Shown here: positions 42,914 through 53,880 of the stretch, piece by piece
Position numbering within the stretch: position 1 is the first letter of the stretch
How the letters are laid out: each line of letters starts with the position of its first letter
Source of the DNA: Prillingera fragicola
Taxonomy: Eukaryota > Basidiomycota > Tremellomycetes > Trichosporonales > Trichosporonaceae
Assembly (NCBI GenBank): GCA_002335605.1
Contig: BEDY01000006.1
Span: 992,001-1,056,000, forward strand
Length of the DNA stretch: 64,000 nt
Reading direction: 5' to 3'
The notes under the pieces: generated by a model
What the model was told of the DNA's origin: nothing
The model's input: only the letters and a program-made list of their open reading frames with translations
Databases searched by the model: none
Program-made: the position numbers and the translations under genes

Positions 42914-44131
42914 TTAGATGAGTCCACCAGACTCGGCGCGGCGCTGCATCCGGCTCTGAGCACGGACGATGCTGGGGCTGACGCCCTGGCGCTTGGCGTC
43001 GACGAGGGGGCCATCCGAGTGGATGCCCTGGCGGTGGCGCTCGAGATCGTGAAGACGCGAGAATGAGCGCTTGCACATGGGGTGGGGACACTGGTGGGGC
43101 TTGGGACGAAGGGGGTCGTGGGTGCCGACGTGCGACTTGAGGTTGAACGCACGCGCAAAGCCACGGCCACAAATGTTGCACTTGTGGCGCTTCTTGGGGT
43201 CGTCTGGCGTCTTGCCGGGGACATAGCCGCGGCCACCACCGTTGTGGTTGGGGATCGACTTGTCAGACGAGTTGGAGCCAAACTCCTCCTCGCTGAGCTC
43301 GTTCTCACCCTCGGGGATCGAGGCATACTGCTGCTGCGACTCGATGGCAACGGCATAGGTGGGGGTGGCGGGGAAGGGAGGCGAAGCAGTCGAGACCGAG
43401 TTGCTCGAGCCCGAACCGCGCGACCAAAGGGGAGGAGGCTGCGCAGCCTGGGTGTCGATGGGACGAGGAGCCGAGGGCATGTAGTAGTTGGCCATGGACA
43501 TCCGCTGAGCTGCAGCCTGAACCTGGGCAGCCTCGTGTGCCTGGAGGTGGGCCTGCGCCTGTGCCTCGGCGGCGAAAACGTGCTGCTGGTGCTGCTGCTG
43601 CTGAGCCTGCTGAGCCTGCTGCTGATACGAGAAGGTCTGGTTCCAGAGCCCCTGGGGAGGAGCGTTGAAGAAGGCCTGGGGTTGCGACTGGAGGGCGATC
43701 ATGGCGGCGCGGTCCTTTGCGGCAGAATCTTCAGGAGCCATGAGGCGACCGTCGAGGAGCGAGATGGAGAGCTCGGCCTGTGCTTGGGCAGCGAGCGTCT
43801 TGTAATGGAGGAAGCGCTCGAGGTGGTGCGCGCTGAGAGCCTCTACGGTAGAGGTGGGCGAGTCGTTGCTCTCGTAGCCAAACGAAGTGGGACCGGGAGA
43901 GCCCTGAGGAGTGACGAGGGTCTGAGCAGGAGGAGTGCTGTTTAGGTCAAACGCAGGTGGCGAGCTGGCGCTAAAGAGACCGATACCGTCAAAGTCGACG
44001 AGGCCGTCCGAAGTGACAGACAGGGGAGGGGAGGGAAGACCTTGTTGGACGTGCTGATGGTGCTTTGAGTGAATGGAAAGGGAAGGTGGGATGAGGGACG
44101 GGGGCGGCGAATGTGCGTCGGGTGAAGACAT
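42914..44131 (-). CDS. C2H2 zinc-finger transcription factor
   Basis: Single exon, 405 residues, start ATG at 44131. The N-terminal 290 residues are low complexity: Ser/Pro-rich, then Gln/Ala-rich (QQQAQQAQQQQHQQH), typical of activation regions. Near the C terminus are two adjacent C2H2 fingers: CNICGRGFARAFNLKSHVGTH and CPHPMCKRSFSRLHDLERHR-x-x-IH. The second has a longer Cys-Cys spacing (C-x4-C). A PDDPKKRHK basic patch precedes them. The fingers resemble those of fungal Crz1/Azf1-type regulators, but I cannot name an orthologue. Large intergenic regions on both sides would fit a complexly regulated gene. Confidence 0.85.
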   Translation of the reverse strand: MSSPDAHSPPPSLIPPSLSIHSKHHQHVQQGLPSPPLSVTSDGLVDFDGIGLFSASSPPAFDLNSTPPAQTLVTPQGSPGPTSFGYESNDSPTSTVEALSAHHLERFLHYKTLAAQAQAELSISLLDGRLMAPEDSAAKDRAAMIALQSQPQAFFNAPPQGLWNQTFSYQQQAQQAQQQQHQQHVFAAEAQAQAHLQAHEAAQVQAAAQRMSMANYYMPSAPRPIDTQAAQPPPLWSRGSGSSNSVSTASPPFPATPTYAVAIESQQQYASIPEGENELSEEEFGSNSSDKSIPNHNGGGRGYVPGKTPDDPKKRHKCNICGRGFARAFNLKSHVGTHDPLRPKPHQCPHPMCKRSFSRLHDLERHRQGIHSDGPLVDAKRQGVSPSIVRAQSRMQRRAESGGLI

Positions 44132-47100
44132 AGGGTGGGTTTGTCGAGGACCTAAAAGGTCTGAGGGTGGGGTGTAAGCGATAGTTTGAGTGTTGAACGC
44201 CAGTAGTTGGGTAGTACTGGTTGATGTGGATCGAAGGGGTGGTGAAGGTGGTGGTGGTGGTGGATTGGAGAGCAAGAAGAACGACGGGGAGAATGGGGAG
44301 AATGGGTGGGCACTATATGTAGAATGAGGTGTTTTGCAGTGACATGCGTGTGAACCCACGAGGGGGCCGGCCAGCCGCGGGGGGCTGGGCGCACGGCGGA
44401 TGGCCAAAGTGCAGGCCCTGCCAACAAACCCTGGATCCAGGGTGCCCATGCGTCACTAATGGTGGTGCGCCCCTTGGGTCTTTTGCCTCGCAAGCACAAC
44501 GATCCCTCTTCAGGGTGGCGGTGCCAGAATTCAGGGGTGGGCACAATGAAGGCCCGCTCTGCCTCGGCCGCCGACCTGCATGGACTGTAAAAGACCCGAA
44601 GTTTCTCCAGCTCCATCCTGGAACAATGGCACCACCACCGTGCGGCATCACTTTTGTTGCTTGCAGATCTTGTTGGGGAGCAACCACGTCTGCGGGATGC
44701 TGTCCTAGCGAGCAGTTCTGGACCATTCTGTTCTGCACCGCGTACAGGTCGCAAATGCCTCGTTCTCGTTGTTACGAGACGTCCGGACACACACAGCACT
44801 GAATCTAAATCACTCACTGGACAAACTCGTCCCTCTCGGCTCGGTCGGCTCGTCGCGATGTGGCGACAACGACAAGTGGCAGCGCAGACTTCTGAGGCCT
44901 CCAGACTTCTTCTGTTGGGTGGGTAGTGGTGGTTTTGATGTAAAATCGATAAAAGTTGGGAATGCACACATGGAAAACACAAGGGGTGCAGCCTATATGT
45001 ATCGACAGGCTTCCTCGGCGCCGAGAATACTCGCGACCACCTGCGCCTTGGCAGCGCATGGTCCTGGTTTGTACCCCTTCCTCTTGCACTCGTGCAGTGT
45101 TTATTCAACCTCCATAGCCCGTGTGATGATATTCTTTGCATAACAGGGAAGCCACACTTCAGGGCCACGATGCTCGCTCCTTGGTGAGCGCCAGCCGCCA
45201 TTGGACACATCCCGGCGGCCGGCGGAGCATGATAACTATCAAGGGATCGAAGCGGTCAGTGGCGACATCTAGACGCCGCAAAGATTGTGCTCGCTGCCGC
45301 CTGCGCCGCAGGGAGTGGGCCTCAAAGGATCCAAGGGTTGTATTGGGGGCACGAGCACTATTCGGGTACTCACGCCACCTTGTCATTGTCAAATGGCACT
45401 CGCCAGAGCAACGTCCTTTCTTCCAACATGTTGGGACACCCACATCATTAGCCCGAAATCCTGGCAAACCGGGACGTGCCTCGCAACCTCGTCGTTTCCG
45501 GATTACACGCAGCCGACCATAGCGAGCTCCGTCGCGGATCGAGGGGCATGTCGATCAAATGTCGCCACGAATGCATAGGGCATTAAACGTTATGGCCTGC
45601 TAGCATGCAGCTTGTGAGGCGAGCTTGCAGGACAGATAAGGCTGTTTCTGATCCAGCCAGCGTTTCAAGCACCGTAGTCGAACGAATAGTTGGCTACCTT
45701 GCTCGGTAATGCCAGTATGAGCGTTCGATTGAACCTCGCTGACGAGCACACGACCACATGCACAATGAATGAGCACACGCAGCATGGATGAGGTATGGAT
45801 CTGTTCGCTGGTACAATGCGCCTCAAGGACAATGGCCCTGAGTACCAGAGTGCAGTGGCACTGACAATGACGCCTTGCCACATCTCCAGAAAGATCTCTG
45901 TCGCACGACCCCGTCGCCTAAATAATCACTTTCGGCCTTGGACATGGTTTCTTTGTCTTGCGGCGACGAGTGCCTTTTAATTGTTCAAGATAGCCGTTCC
46001 AAAGAAGGCCTTACTAGCAAGCTGGGGAGCTGGGGAAGGCTCTGGTGGGTCCGAAACGACTGCGCATAGGTCCAAGGCGCCTGAACTGCGCCTGAGTTTC
46101 CGACGACTTTTGCGGTACTTATCAACGCCTTTGAGCTCTGCCTTTATCCAGGTCACGACTTTTGGTCATGTTTACTGTGCATTGGGGTTGATGAGCCAGA
46201 TTTAGAGTGGCAGAACACTGCACACTGCGGGGGAACACGATGCAACCACCAAAGTTGAACTGCGGCCGAGACCGAGCAAGCAGAAGCATTGTTTCCTCGT
46301 TGTTCGTTGTGAGTGCTGTGTAGCCCTAGAATCAAGAAATATACCGAGCCAATCATTTACAGAGAGTGAGGGGAACACAGAGGAGCGTGCATAACTTAGG
46401 TTAAGGCTGACGCGCTGACGAGAATGGCGGCAAATTAATTAATTCCTCGCATCGAGTGTGAGTCGTTTTGAGCCAGCCCGCATCTCTTTCCTTCGTGGTC
46501 TCTTTACCATTGGCCATTGGATAGCCATCAAAGAGTTGCACTGCGCACAGCATCTCGTTCGCTGCACCCATTTCCCCGCCGACCAACAAGGCATGACTTG
46601 TTTTCAGCGATCACGGCCTTATCCGCGTTAATTCTTTTCAACATCGAGACCTTCCTCCCCGTCTCCCTCCAGCCATAACATCACAAATGGCTGGAGTACA
46701 GGTGACGGTTCCCGCCCTGGGCCTGACCAGGATGAACGATGCACGGGAGAAGATGTGGCGGGTATCCGCCTCCTCGGCAACAATCCACGATTTGCTCCAT
46801 GTACTCAAGGCCGTGTAACGTCTCCCAGACAAGATCGTCCAGGCTCCCAAACAAGCCGCTCTTCAAACAGTTCAAACGGTCCAAACAATTCAAATCATAT
46901 CAAGGTTACTGGGAGATTACTTTCGGAGGAGAGACCACGGGTGAAATAGTCATGCTGCGGAGACCTGCCGGTTGAACCAACACCCACGGCATCTTTTGAC
47001 TTCCCGTCCGCAGCAGTTTACGATAGTTGTAGCCTGCAAGCTCCAAGTACCTCCAGCTTCAGGCAAGTAGACTCCTTCCTCTGGGGAACTGTAAGCGCCT

Positions 47101-48446
47101 GACTTTGGGCGGCTGCTTCGTTGCATCCACTGGATGATATGTGGCTGCCACCAGCTAACTGCCACTGCCACTTGCCACTTGCCTCCTCCACCCCTGCCAG
47201 CTGCCAAGGTTGCTCACGCCTATCTGATAATCTGAGCTTGCACTGGGTCTGAGCTTGTACTGGGCACTGACGTCACTAGAGACCTGTACTGAACCTCCCA
47301 CAACTCTCAAACATCTCGGATCTCTGAGCCGCACCGATGTGAGAGCTCGCCATCTCTGAGCCGCACCGACGTGGGAGCTCGCCGTCTCGGCCATTCCCAA
47401 CCATATCTGTTGCCAAGCGCTAGTCAAGCGCTAGCCAACTCCCACGCTCCCAGATCCAAGATCAGCTCCGTTACCGCGCTAGCCACACCGAGCACCGAGC
47501 TCGCCCTCGGAGATCGGTGCAAAACGCGTTAGAGTGGCGCCGCAGATCTTGATCACACTTATTCGATCTCAATGCCCCTGGTGATTGAATTGCAGATTGG
47601 CCCGTCACAAATCAACGAACAATGCGCGCGCGTCAATTGAAGCGTATCTGCAATCATCGGCCTCGTAACATCACGTAGTGTGCACAGCTAAACCCACCCT
47701 CGGCTCCTCGGTGCCAAAAATACCGACCTCAACGCCCAACGTACCACTCGCACTCGCACGCGGTCTCCTAGCAACAGCGCTCGCACCCACTTGTGGAGCC
47801 GCCAACAGCACTAGCGCTTCACCTGCCCCTCGCAAATAGCCCCGAAACGCACACCAGTACGTCCAGTACACCAGCACACAGCGCCGAGGCACAGTTAGCC
47901 GCCCCAAGGGGGCCCAAGCGGAGGTGGAGGTGGCGTTTGGCGCTATGCACCACCGCCGCTGTGCTCGCACCGTTCGTGATGTCCTTTGGTGCAGGGCGAG
48001 CGTCACTGGTGCCGATCTGGTGATCTCTTGATCGGGTGCGAGGTGGAGCTGTGTGTGGTGACAGGGGAGGTGAGACTGTTGGATCGGCGGTGAGCGGAGG
48101 TACTCGTCACCGCCGTGGCCCCGTGGATCAGGGGTCACTCCGTGGATCAGTGGGCGCAGCGGCGTGGTTGTCGATGGCTCGATGAGGACGAGCTAGAAGC
48201 AGGCTACGCGACGCGCCGACGCACTGACCATCTTGTTCAAGCTGCAGAGTGAAGCGCGTGGAGCGTGGAGAGCATGCTGGAGCATAGAGAGGAGTCCGGC
48301 CTCCAGCCGTAACAATGTAGCACCGACGTCCACTTTTGCCACCTCGTGTGGGGTGACCTGCAGACCCAGGACGTACATCTCAGCCTTCGAGCTGCAAGCG
48401 CATACGCACACTCCATAGCAGGTATCCCAATGCATGCACTCTATCT
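44132..48446. other. 4.3-kb gene desert
   Basis: No spliceable gene with a recognisable motif on either strand. Chance frames exist, including a long minus-strand one through the transcription factor's leader. It contains the leader and promoter of the zinc-finger gene (up to about 44,350), an AATTAATTAATT tract near 46,434 and duplicated sequence near 47,240-47,430. Confidence 0.55.
47321..47384. repeat. 32-bp tandem duplication
   Basis: Two adjacent 32-bp copies starting TCTCTGAGCCGCACCGA differ at three positions. Nearby smaller duplications (TGAGCTTG-ACTGGG at about 47,234 and 47,250; CAAGCGCTAG twice near 47,415-47,435) make this a locally duplicated patch. Confidence 0.85.
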
Positions 48447-50198
48447 CTACTCCTTCTTGATCTTGTCGTCCGCCTTGACCCACCCCCAGCGCCTCACCAG
48501 CCTGCCCTGGATGCTGCCAAAGAAGACGGCCATGACCGTCGAAGTCATGATGATGACGTTGTAGGGCATGGAGAAGTCTGGTGTCGGCACGTCAAGCAGC
48601 AGCTTGGCGCCATAGACGCGCGTGCGCGCCGAGTTGCGTACGTTTGTGCCAAAGGCTGCGCCGTCGGGCTCGCCGACGAGATCCAGAAGCGTGAGGACTG
48701 ACGCGGGAATCTCGCGGCCGCGCTCGGCGTCTGGCCAGTGGTCAGTGTACTTGAGCGTGAGCTTTGTAAAGGGAATCGAGATCGTCACGGTGCTGTGGGC
48801 CGGGAGGGTGAGGTTGAGGTGCAGGGACGTTGTCGAGGGAGTGGGCGGGACCGAGGGGTAGTACGAGAGGCCGTGGACGAGGTCGTCGCGGGCAACACCG
48901 TCGACCTTGACGGTCATTTCGCTCAGCCAGCCCTTGACCCACCACGGCCAGATCTCGCTGTAGACTGCCGAACGGTCAACGGCGGCGTTGTTGGTCAGGT
49001 CGATGAGGAAGGTGGCGTCTGACGCGTGACGGTCGGCTGCAATGCGCGAGACGGTGACAGGTGGGGGAGCGATATGTTGGGCTACTGTTAGCTACGTACA
49101 CCAGCAGACACTCACGATGCACAAAGTCGCCCTCGTTGTCCCACCAGAAGCGCACGTCCGACTGGGGAGAGGCGAGGAGGTCCCACTCGCTGACCGGACG
49201 CGCCTTGCCGTCGAGCCACTCGCTGTCCAACGAGGTGGGAGCCGGCTCGGCACGGAAATTGTCACCCTCTGGAGCAATCACGCGGAGACGCGAGCTGGCG
49301 GCGTGGGCAAACGGCCTCCCAATGGGCTTTTTGAAGATGGACGAGACGGAAAAGCTACGTGCGCCGCCATGCAACGGCACGAGGTCGACGATGCCCTCCC
49401 ACCACCCCGTCCATGTACCCTGGCGAGTCTCCGTGGGCATGACGACGTCGATTCCCTCAGTCTTGAAGCCCCATGCGAGAACGACACCAGGCTGGGCGAG
49501 CAGGGCCGACAAGCCAGACAAGCCCTTGGAGGGCAGGAGGCTGAGGAAAGGAGTGAGGTTCTCTGTGCAGAGATGCAGATGTGGGGTCGACACGAGGTAG
49601 TGCGTGAGGTCTGTCGTCAGCGCAACACACTGACCCGTCAAACTCACTCTTCGCACTGCTGGCCGGAGGGTAAAGATCGCCAAAGGTGCGGACCACCTCC
49701 CCGGGGTCGGCGGCACCGACACTGGCACAGAACAGTCCACCCAGCGCATGAGTAACCGCGTCCCACGCGTCGTCTGTCGCAGCCTGGTCTTCCTGCTCGA
49801 CAATCCACCCACGAATCTCTCCGCCGCCGCCGCCAGCCTCATACTGCAGCGGCCCACTCTCACCATAGCGGTCCTGGTGCCACTGGCCCGAGGTAAACGA
49901 TACGGTCAGTTCCGAGACGTGGTTGGCCTCGAGCGGGAGCAGGAGCGTGGGCGGGGTGAGCGAGTGGTGTCGCTGGGCTGAGACTGTCAGCAAGCATGCT
50001 ACTGCTTGGTAGGGGGAGCTTACGAGTCTTGCCGGCTGCTTCGTGGTGGAGGTCAAAGTGGGTGGTAAACTCGAAGAGCACCGAGAGCTTGCCGTCTGGC
50101 AGGGGGTGGAGGGTGAGTGTTTCGTGGAATGCAGGAGGCGAAGCCGCCGCACTCGCCAGTGCTGTCGACAGCACTGCGATAAAGTGCGAGAGCCTCAT
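48447..50198 (-). CDS. GPI16: GPI transamidase subunit PIG-T/Gpi16
   Basis: Exons on the minus strand: 50198-50024, 49977-49648, 49610-49116, 49084-48447; introns 46, 37 and 31 nt; 545 residues, phases agree. A signal peptide is present (HFIAVLSTALASAAASPPAF). Family blocks: LPDGKLSVLFEFTTH, SELTVSFTSGQWHQDRYG, LGGLFCASVG, LLPSKGLSGLSALL, FKKPIGRPFAHAASSRLRV, and near the end a membrane span (NVIIMTSTVMAVFFGSIQG) followed by LVRRWGW. The protein is part of the ER complex that cleaves C-terminal signals and attaches GPI anchors. The 31-nt intron at 49085-49115 is the shortest in the window; its removal is required for frame. Confidence 0.92.
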
Positions 50199-50347
50199 GG
50201 TGGCTCGGATGGTGAATGGTGCAAATGATAGAGAACGGTGACGCGACGGACCCAGTTGAGGCTTGTTCAGCCGGTGGAGGTCCGCCAGTAGTAGGTGGGA
50301 CAAGGACTGACCGCACCACCTACGGCCCATCTCCCGCATCCGCGGCC

Positions 50348-51001
50348 ATGGCCAACGAAACTCTGTCACCGAGCCCGCAAGAGGTGCTCGATGCGCTACA
50401 GCTACACCTGGAACCGACGCCAGTGTTTCCAACCCTCCCGAGCGCCCTACGGCTGTTTGCGCACCTCGGACTCGTCGCCGAGCGAACCCACACGGTCGCT
50501 GCAAAGGCCCTAGCAGATGGCTTTAAGGATGAAGTGCTCAAGCGGTGTGCCAAGGAACGCTCAGAGAAGATCATGGGACTGTCAATGGTGTTACGGGAAG
50601 AGGTGAGCAAAGGGCTATGGCACAGAGCTGACAGTATAGCATTTGAGACGCGTCTTGGCCCAGAAAAAGGCCAATCTCGACTTTGTGCAGAAGGGCATGC
50701 TCGACGTCTACTTTCCCGCCACCGACGACCTCTCCAAGCATGCAGAGCTGTTTGTGCGCGTCATGGCAGATCATGCCGGTGGCCAAGAGCTGCTAGCCCA
50801 GTACCGAGCGGTGGTGCAAAAGTGGATTGAGACACGGCAGTGAGTAGACGGTGAGGGATTTGGAGCTGACAGGCTAGATCGGGAGGCACTGTTGAGGCAG
50901 ATGCGGGCAAGCTCGAGAGGCTGGCTGCAGCGATGATGAGCACGAGTCGACAAGTGGTCGCGGACGCCAAGGACCTGGAGGTTTGGGTGGCCAGCAACTG
51001 A
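50348..51001 (+). CDS. Unknown helical protein of 192 residues
   Basis: Exons 50348-50602, 50640-50839 and 50878-51001; introns 37 and 38 nt; phases agree. The product looks all-helical (PSALRLFAHLGLVAERTHTV, HLRRVLAQKKANLDFVQKGM, ELLAQYRAVVQKWIETRQ) without signal, membrane segment or Cys pattern. It starts 149 bp from the divergent PIG-T gene. I do not recognise the family. Clean splicing and ordinary composition argue that it is a real gene. Confidence 0.65.
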
Positions 51002-52426
51002 GGTGTAGCACGAGGATGCCGTACACGAGTACACTGTTTGCAAGCGACACGGGACATGTGATGACGACTACTCGACCCGGTCAGCAGCTGCACCTGCACG
51101 TGCTCCTCTTTGTTTACACTGTGCCGCGTACGCAGCGTTTGTGTCTGTTAGTGCAGCAAGGTGGAACATGGGATCCAGGTGAGCAGTCAACGAAGTCAGC
51201 AGCGGCGCAGCGGGTGGCGGGCTGGATGGAGGAGACACTGATGACGCTAGCTGGCTTGGAGTGTTTGCAAACGGCCAAGACTCTTCCAAGCTCCCAAAGA
51301 GCTTGCTGAGGTGCAAGATGATGGGGAAGAGAGAGCCGATACCACCGATATAGTGAAGGGAGTTAAGCGGTTCAGAGCTCTGCCGATGATCAGAGGCAAA
51401 AGGATGCGAAGACTGACAATTGACAACGATTCACTTTTTGCCCCTCAGCCCGCGGCGGTTGACGGCTACAGCTCATCGATGCAGACAGCCATCCTTGCAT
51501 GGCCTTGTACCCTTGCTTGCATGCAAGCACTGTATTGACTGATCACTTATTGTCACTTATTACCCAAGATCTGATTGTTCGCAACTGAATGCTGAATTGA
51601 CTGCCCCAACTGGCTGTCAGATGGCAGCTGCTAGGTACGCAGCCTAGTATAGCATTGACCACTTCTGCATGCAAGACAACAGGAACAACGCTACGGAACA
51701 CAAGCGCGTAAAGGACACGAAACCACGGAGCGGCGTACGGCCATGCCAGCAGCCGTTCCGGTGACCCGAGGGGCGTAATGGCGCTAGTGTGGGGGTCAAT
51801 TCCGCCCCAGTGTGCTTATCAATGGTCGCCATGGCTCGAGATCTGTGCCCCTCTCTACGCTCCACACGCTTTGTCACATTGCATGGGGTGTAAATTGAGT
51901 CTAGGGATGAAACAATTCAGTCTCGCTATCAATTGTCACGAAACATGGTGCCGGGCGCAGGTGCAAGGAGGCGGTGGCGTGGGTGGCGAGCAGCATTACT
52001 AGTCAAATGCTCGAGCGTCCACTACGCCCTGTGACGAGCAGCAGAGTGGGTCACTGGCTGAGGCTGCCATCTATTCCTGGCCCCTCGCCAGCGTCAGAGC
52101 AGAGAGCATTGACTGATTCAGTGCGAGTGCGAGGTGCGCCCCGCCACTTGCCAAGAGTCACTAGTCTGTCTAGTACGCCCTCGACAGGCGTCCTCCTCTC
52201 TTCTCCCTTGAGCGCTGCTCCTGACGACGAGGTCGTGACCTCCACTGTTTACGTCGCAAAGATGACAGTACAGCGCACCCCAAGCGCTCGCCCAACAGCA
52301 TAAAGTCTCGAGCCTCTGAGCTCTTCAACACCCCCACCCACCTCTTTTGTTGCCACCTTCACCTACTCGCTCCTCTTTACCCACCCAGCCACACTCGCTC
52401 CTTGACTCACCCCACACACACCCATC
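51002..52426. promoter_or_regulatory. Long upstream region of the secreted Gly/Leu-repeat gene
   Basis: 1.4 kb with no gene recognised. A TATA-like CATAAAG lies at about 52,299-52,306, some 125 nt before the ATG, followed by a CACCC- and CTC-rich leader. The combination suggests a strongly regulated or highly expressed gene. Confidence 0.45.
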
Positions 52427-53503
52427 ATGAAGACCTCTGCTCTCCTTCTCCTTCTCCCCGTTCTCGTCCAGGCTGCTCCAGTCCCGGCTCCCGACGCAGC
52501 TCCCGCTCCCCAGCTCGGCGGCCTCGGTGGCCTCGTCGGCGGTCTCACCGGTGGTCTCACCCAGGGTGCCGGCCCCATTGGCGGTCTCACCAACACTGTC
52601 GGCAGCCTCGTCGGCGGCCTCACCGGTGGCCTCACTGGTGCTGGCGGTCCCCTCGGCGGTCTCACCGGCTCTCTGGGCGGCCTCACTGGCGCTGCTGGTG
52701 GCCTCACTGGCGCCGCTGGTGGCCTCACCGACACTCTCGGCGGTGCCGCTGGCGGCCTCACAGACGCAGCTACCGGTGCTGCTCACGGCCTCGCCGACGC
52801 CGCTACTGGCGCTGCTGCTGCTGCTGCCGGTGCCGCTCCCGCCACTCGCCGCTGGTGCGACGAGGACGGCACCTACTACCCCGACCCCGAGATCCCCAAC
52901 GAGAAGCGCCAGTGCATTCCCGGCGAGGACGTTCCGTACATCCCCAACGAGCGCCGTGACGACCCCGTTCTCGGCCACGTCTCTGGCGCCGTCTCCAACG
53001 TCGTCACCCTTGTCAACGGTATCCTCGGCTCGCTCTCCAAGGTCGACCCCGCCGGCTCGGCCAACTCCATCAAGACAGCCCTCGACGGCCTCACCTCGGA
53101 GCTCGACAAGGTTGTCGCTGGCCTTACGGGTGGCAATGGCATCTCGCTCACCGAGCTCTCGGGCCCTCTCAACAACCTCGTCCAGTCGGTCACTGGTATC
53201 CTTGGCGCCATCCCCGCCGGCAACATTGACGCCCTCACCCCCTCGGCCACCGCTGCGACCAACGCCCTCGGCAAGACTCTGGGCACCTTTGCCACTCTTC
53301 CCGGCGGCGCCCAAGTTGTCAGCAATGCCATTGGCGGTGTTTCCATTCCCTCGACCGGCCTCGGTGGTCTTCTCGGCGGCGTTCTCGCCCCCCTCAAGGG
53401 CCTTCTCGACCAGCTCCTCGGCTTCACTGGCGGTGTTGACGGCCTGCTCGGTGGCGCCGGCGGCCTTGGTGGTCTACTCGGCGGTCTTGGCGTCGGCAAG
53501 TAG
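52427..53503 (+). CDS. Secreted Gly/Leu-repeat protein with dibasic processing sites
   Basis: Single exon, 358 residues. The signal peptide is clear (MKTSALLLLLPVLVQAAP). Residues of about 28-115 are GGL-T/V-GG repeats in 6-12 residue units, then Ala-rich DAATGAA repeats. The centre holds the only two cysteines (RRWCDEDGTYYPD, EKRQCIPGED) and three dibasic sites (TRRW, EKRQ, ERRD) suited to Kex2. The C-terminal half is a helical Leu/Ser/Thr stretch (VSNVVTLVNGILGSLSKV, LNNLVQSVTGILGAIP) ending in further GGLLGG repeats. It is not a hydrophobin, which needs eight cysteines. It may be a surface-active or wall protein; this is inferred from composition. Confidence 0.8.
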   Translation: MKTSALLLLLPVLVQAAPVPAPDAAPAPQLGGLGGLVGGLTGGLTQGAGPIGGLTNTVGSLVGGLTGGLTGAGGPLGGLTGSLGGLTGAAGGLTGAAGGLTDTLGGAAGGLTDAATGAAHGLADAATGAAAAAAGAAPATRRWCDEDGTYYPDPEIPNEKRQCIPGEDVPYIPNERRDDPVLGHVSGAVSNVVTLVNGILGSLSKVDPAGSANSIKTALDGLTSELDKVVAGLTGGNGISLTELSGPLNNLVQSVTGILGAIPAGNIDALTPSATAATNALGKTLGTFATLPGGAQVVSNAIGGVSIPSTGLGGLLGGVLAPLKGLLDQLLGFTGGVDGLLGGAGGLGGLLGGLGVGK

Positions 53504-53880
53504 CTTGTCTGCCCACCATTTCTTTCTCTCGCGTCCCTCTTTTTCTTCACCCTCATAACAGTAAATAGTCACCTGCATGAACTTTAGTGAACTTTGCTGC
53601 CTTGCTCGCTGCTGCTCTGCCCTTGCTCGCCGACGCTACCTCCTTTGACGCTACTATTCCCCCCTTGATTAATTGTCCTTTAATTGAATTTATTCTCTTC
53701 GGAATTGTATTCTGTCGTGATCAGTAGTGACAACCATCATCGAGCCACGGAACCAAATATTCCCAACATACGTGCCTGAGTCCTCCACCGTGGCCCACGC
53801 GGATATCGACTCATGCACTCGAGACGTCGTAGCATCTCTCACAACTTCTCTCTGTTACTTCTCTCGCAGACTCGCTCAAA
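53504..53880. other. Intergenic stretch before the cystathionine gamma-synthase gene
   Basis: Contains a TTAATT-rich patch near 53,668-53,700 that may mark the 3' end of the secreted gene. No coding signal. Confidence 0.5.

Noticed and set aside
44152..45210. A 352-residue open frame on the minus strand upstream of the zinc-finger gene
   Set aside because: It has no motif, and its composition is that of untranslated or intergenic DNA (many Cys, Arg, His, Pro). It overlaps the leader of the transcription factor.
45136..45522. Possible Zn2Cys6 binuclear cluster (KDCARCRLRRRE)
   Set aside because: Only the first C-x2-C pair is present; the remaining four cysteines are missing and the surrounding frame has no supporting structure.
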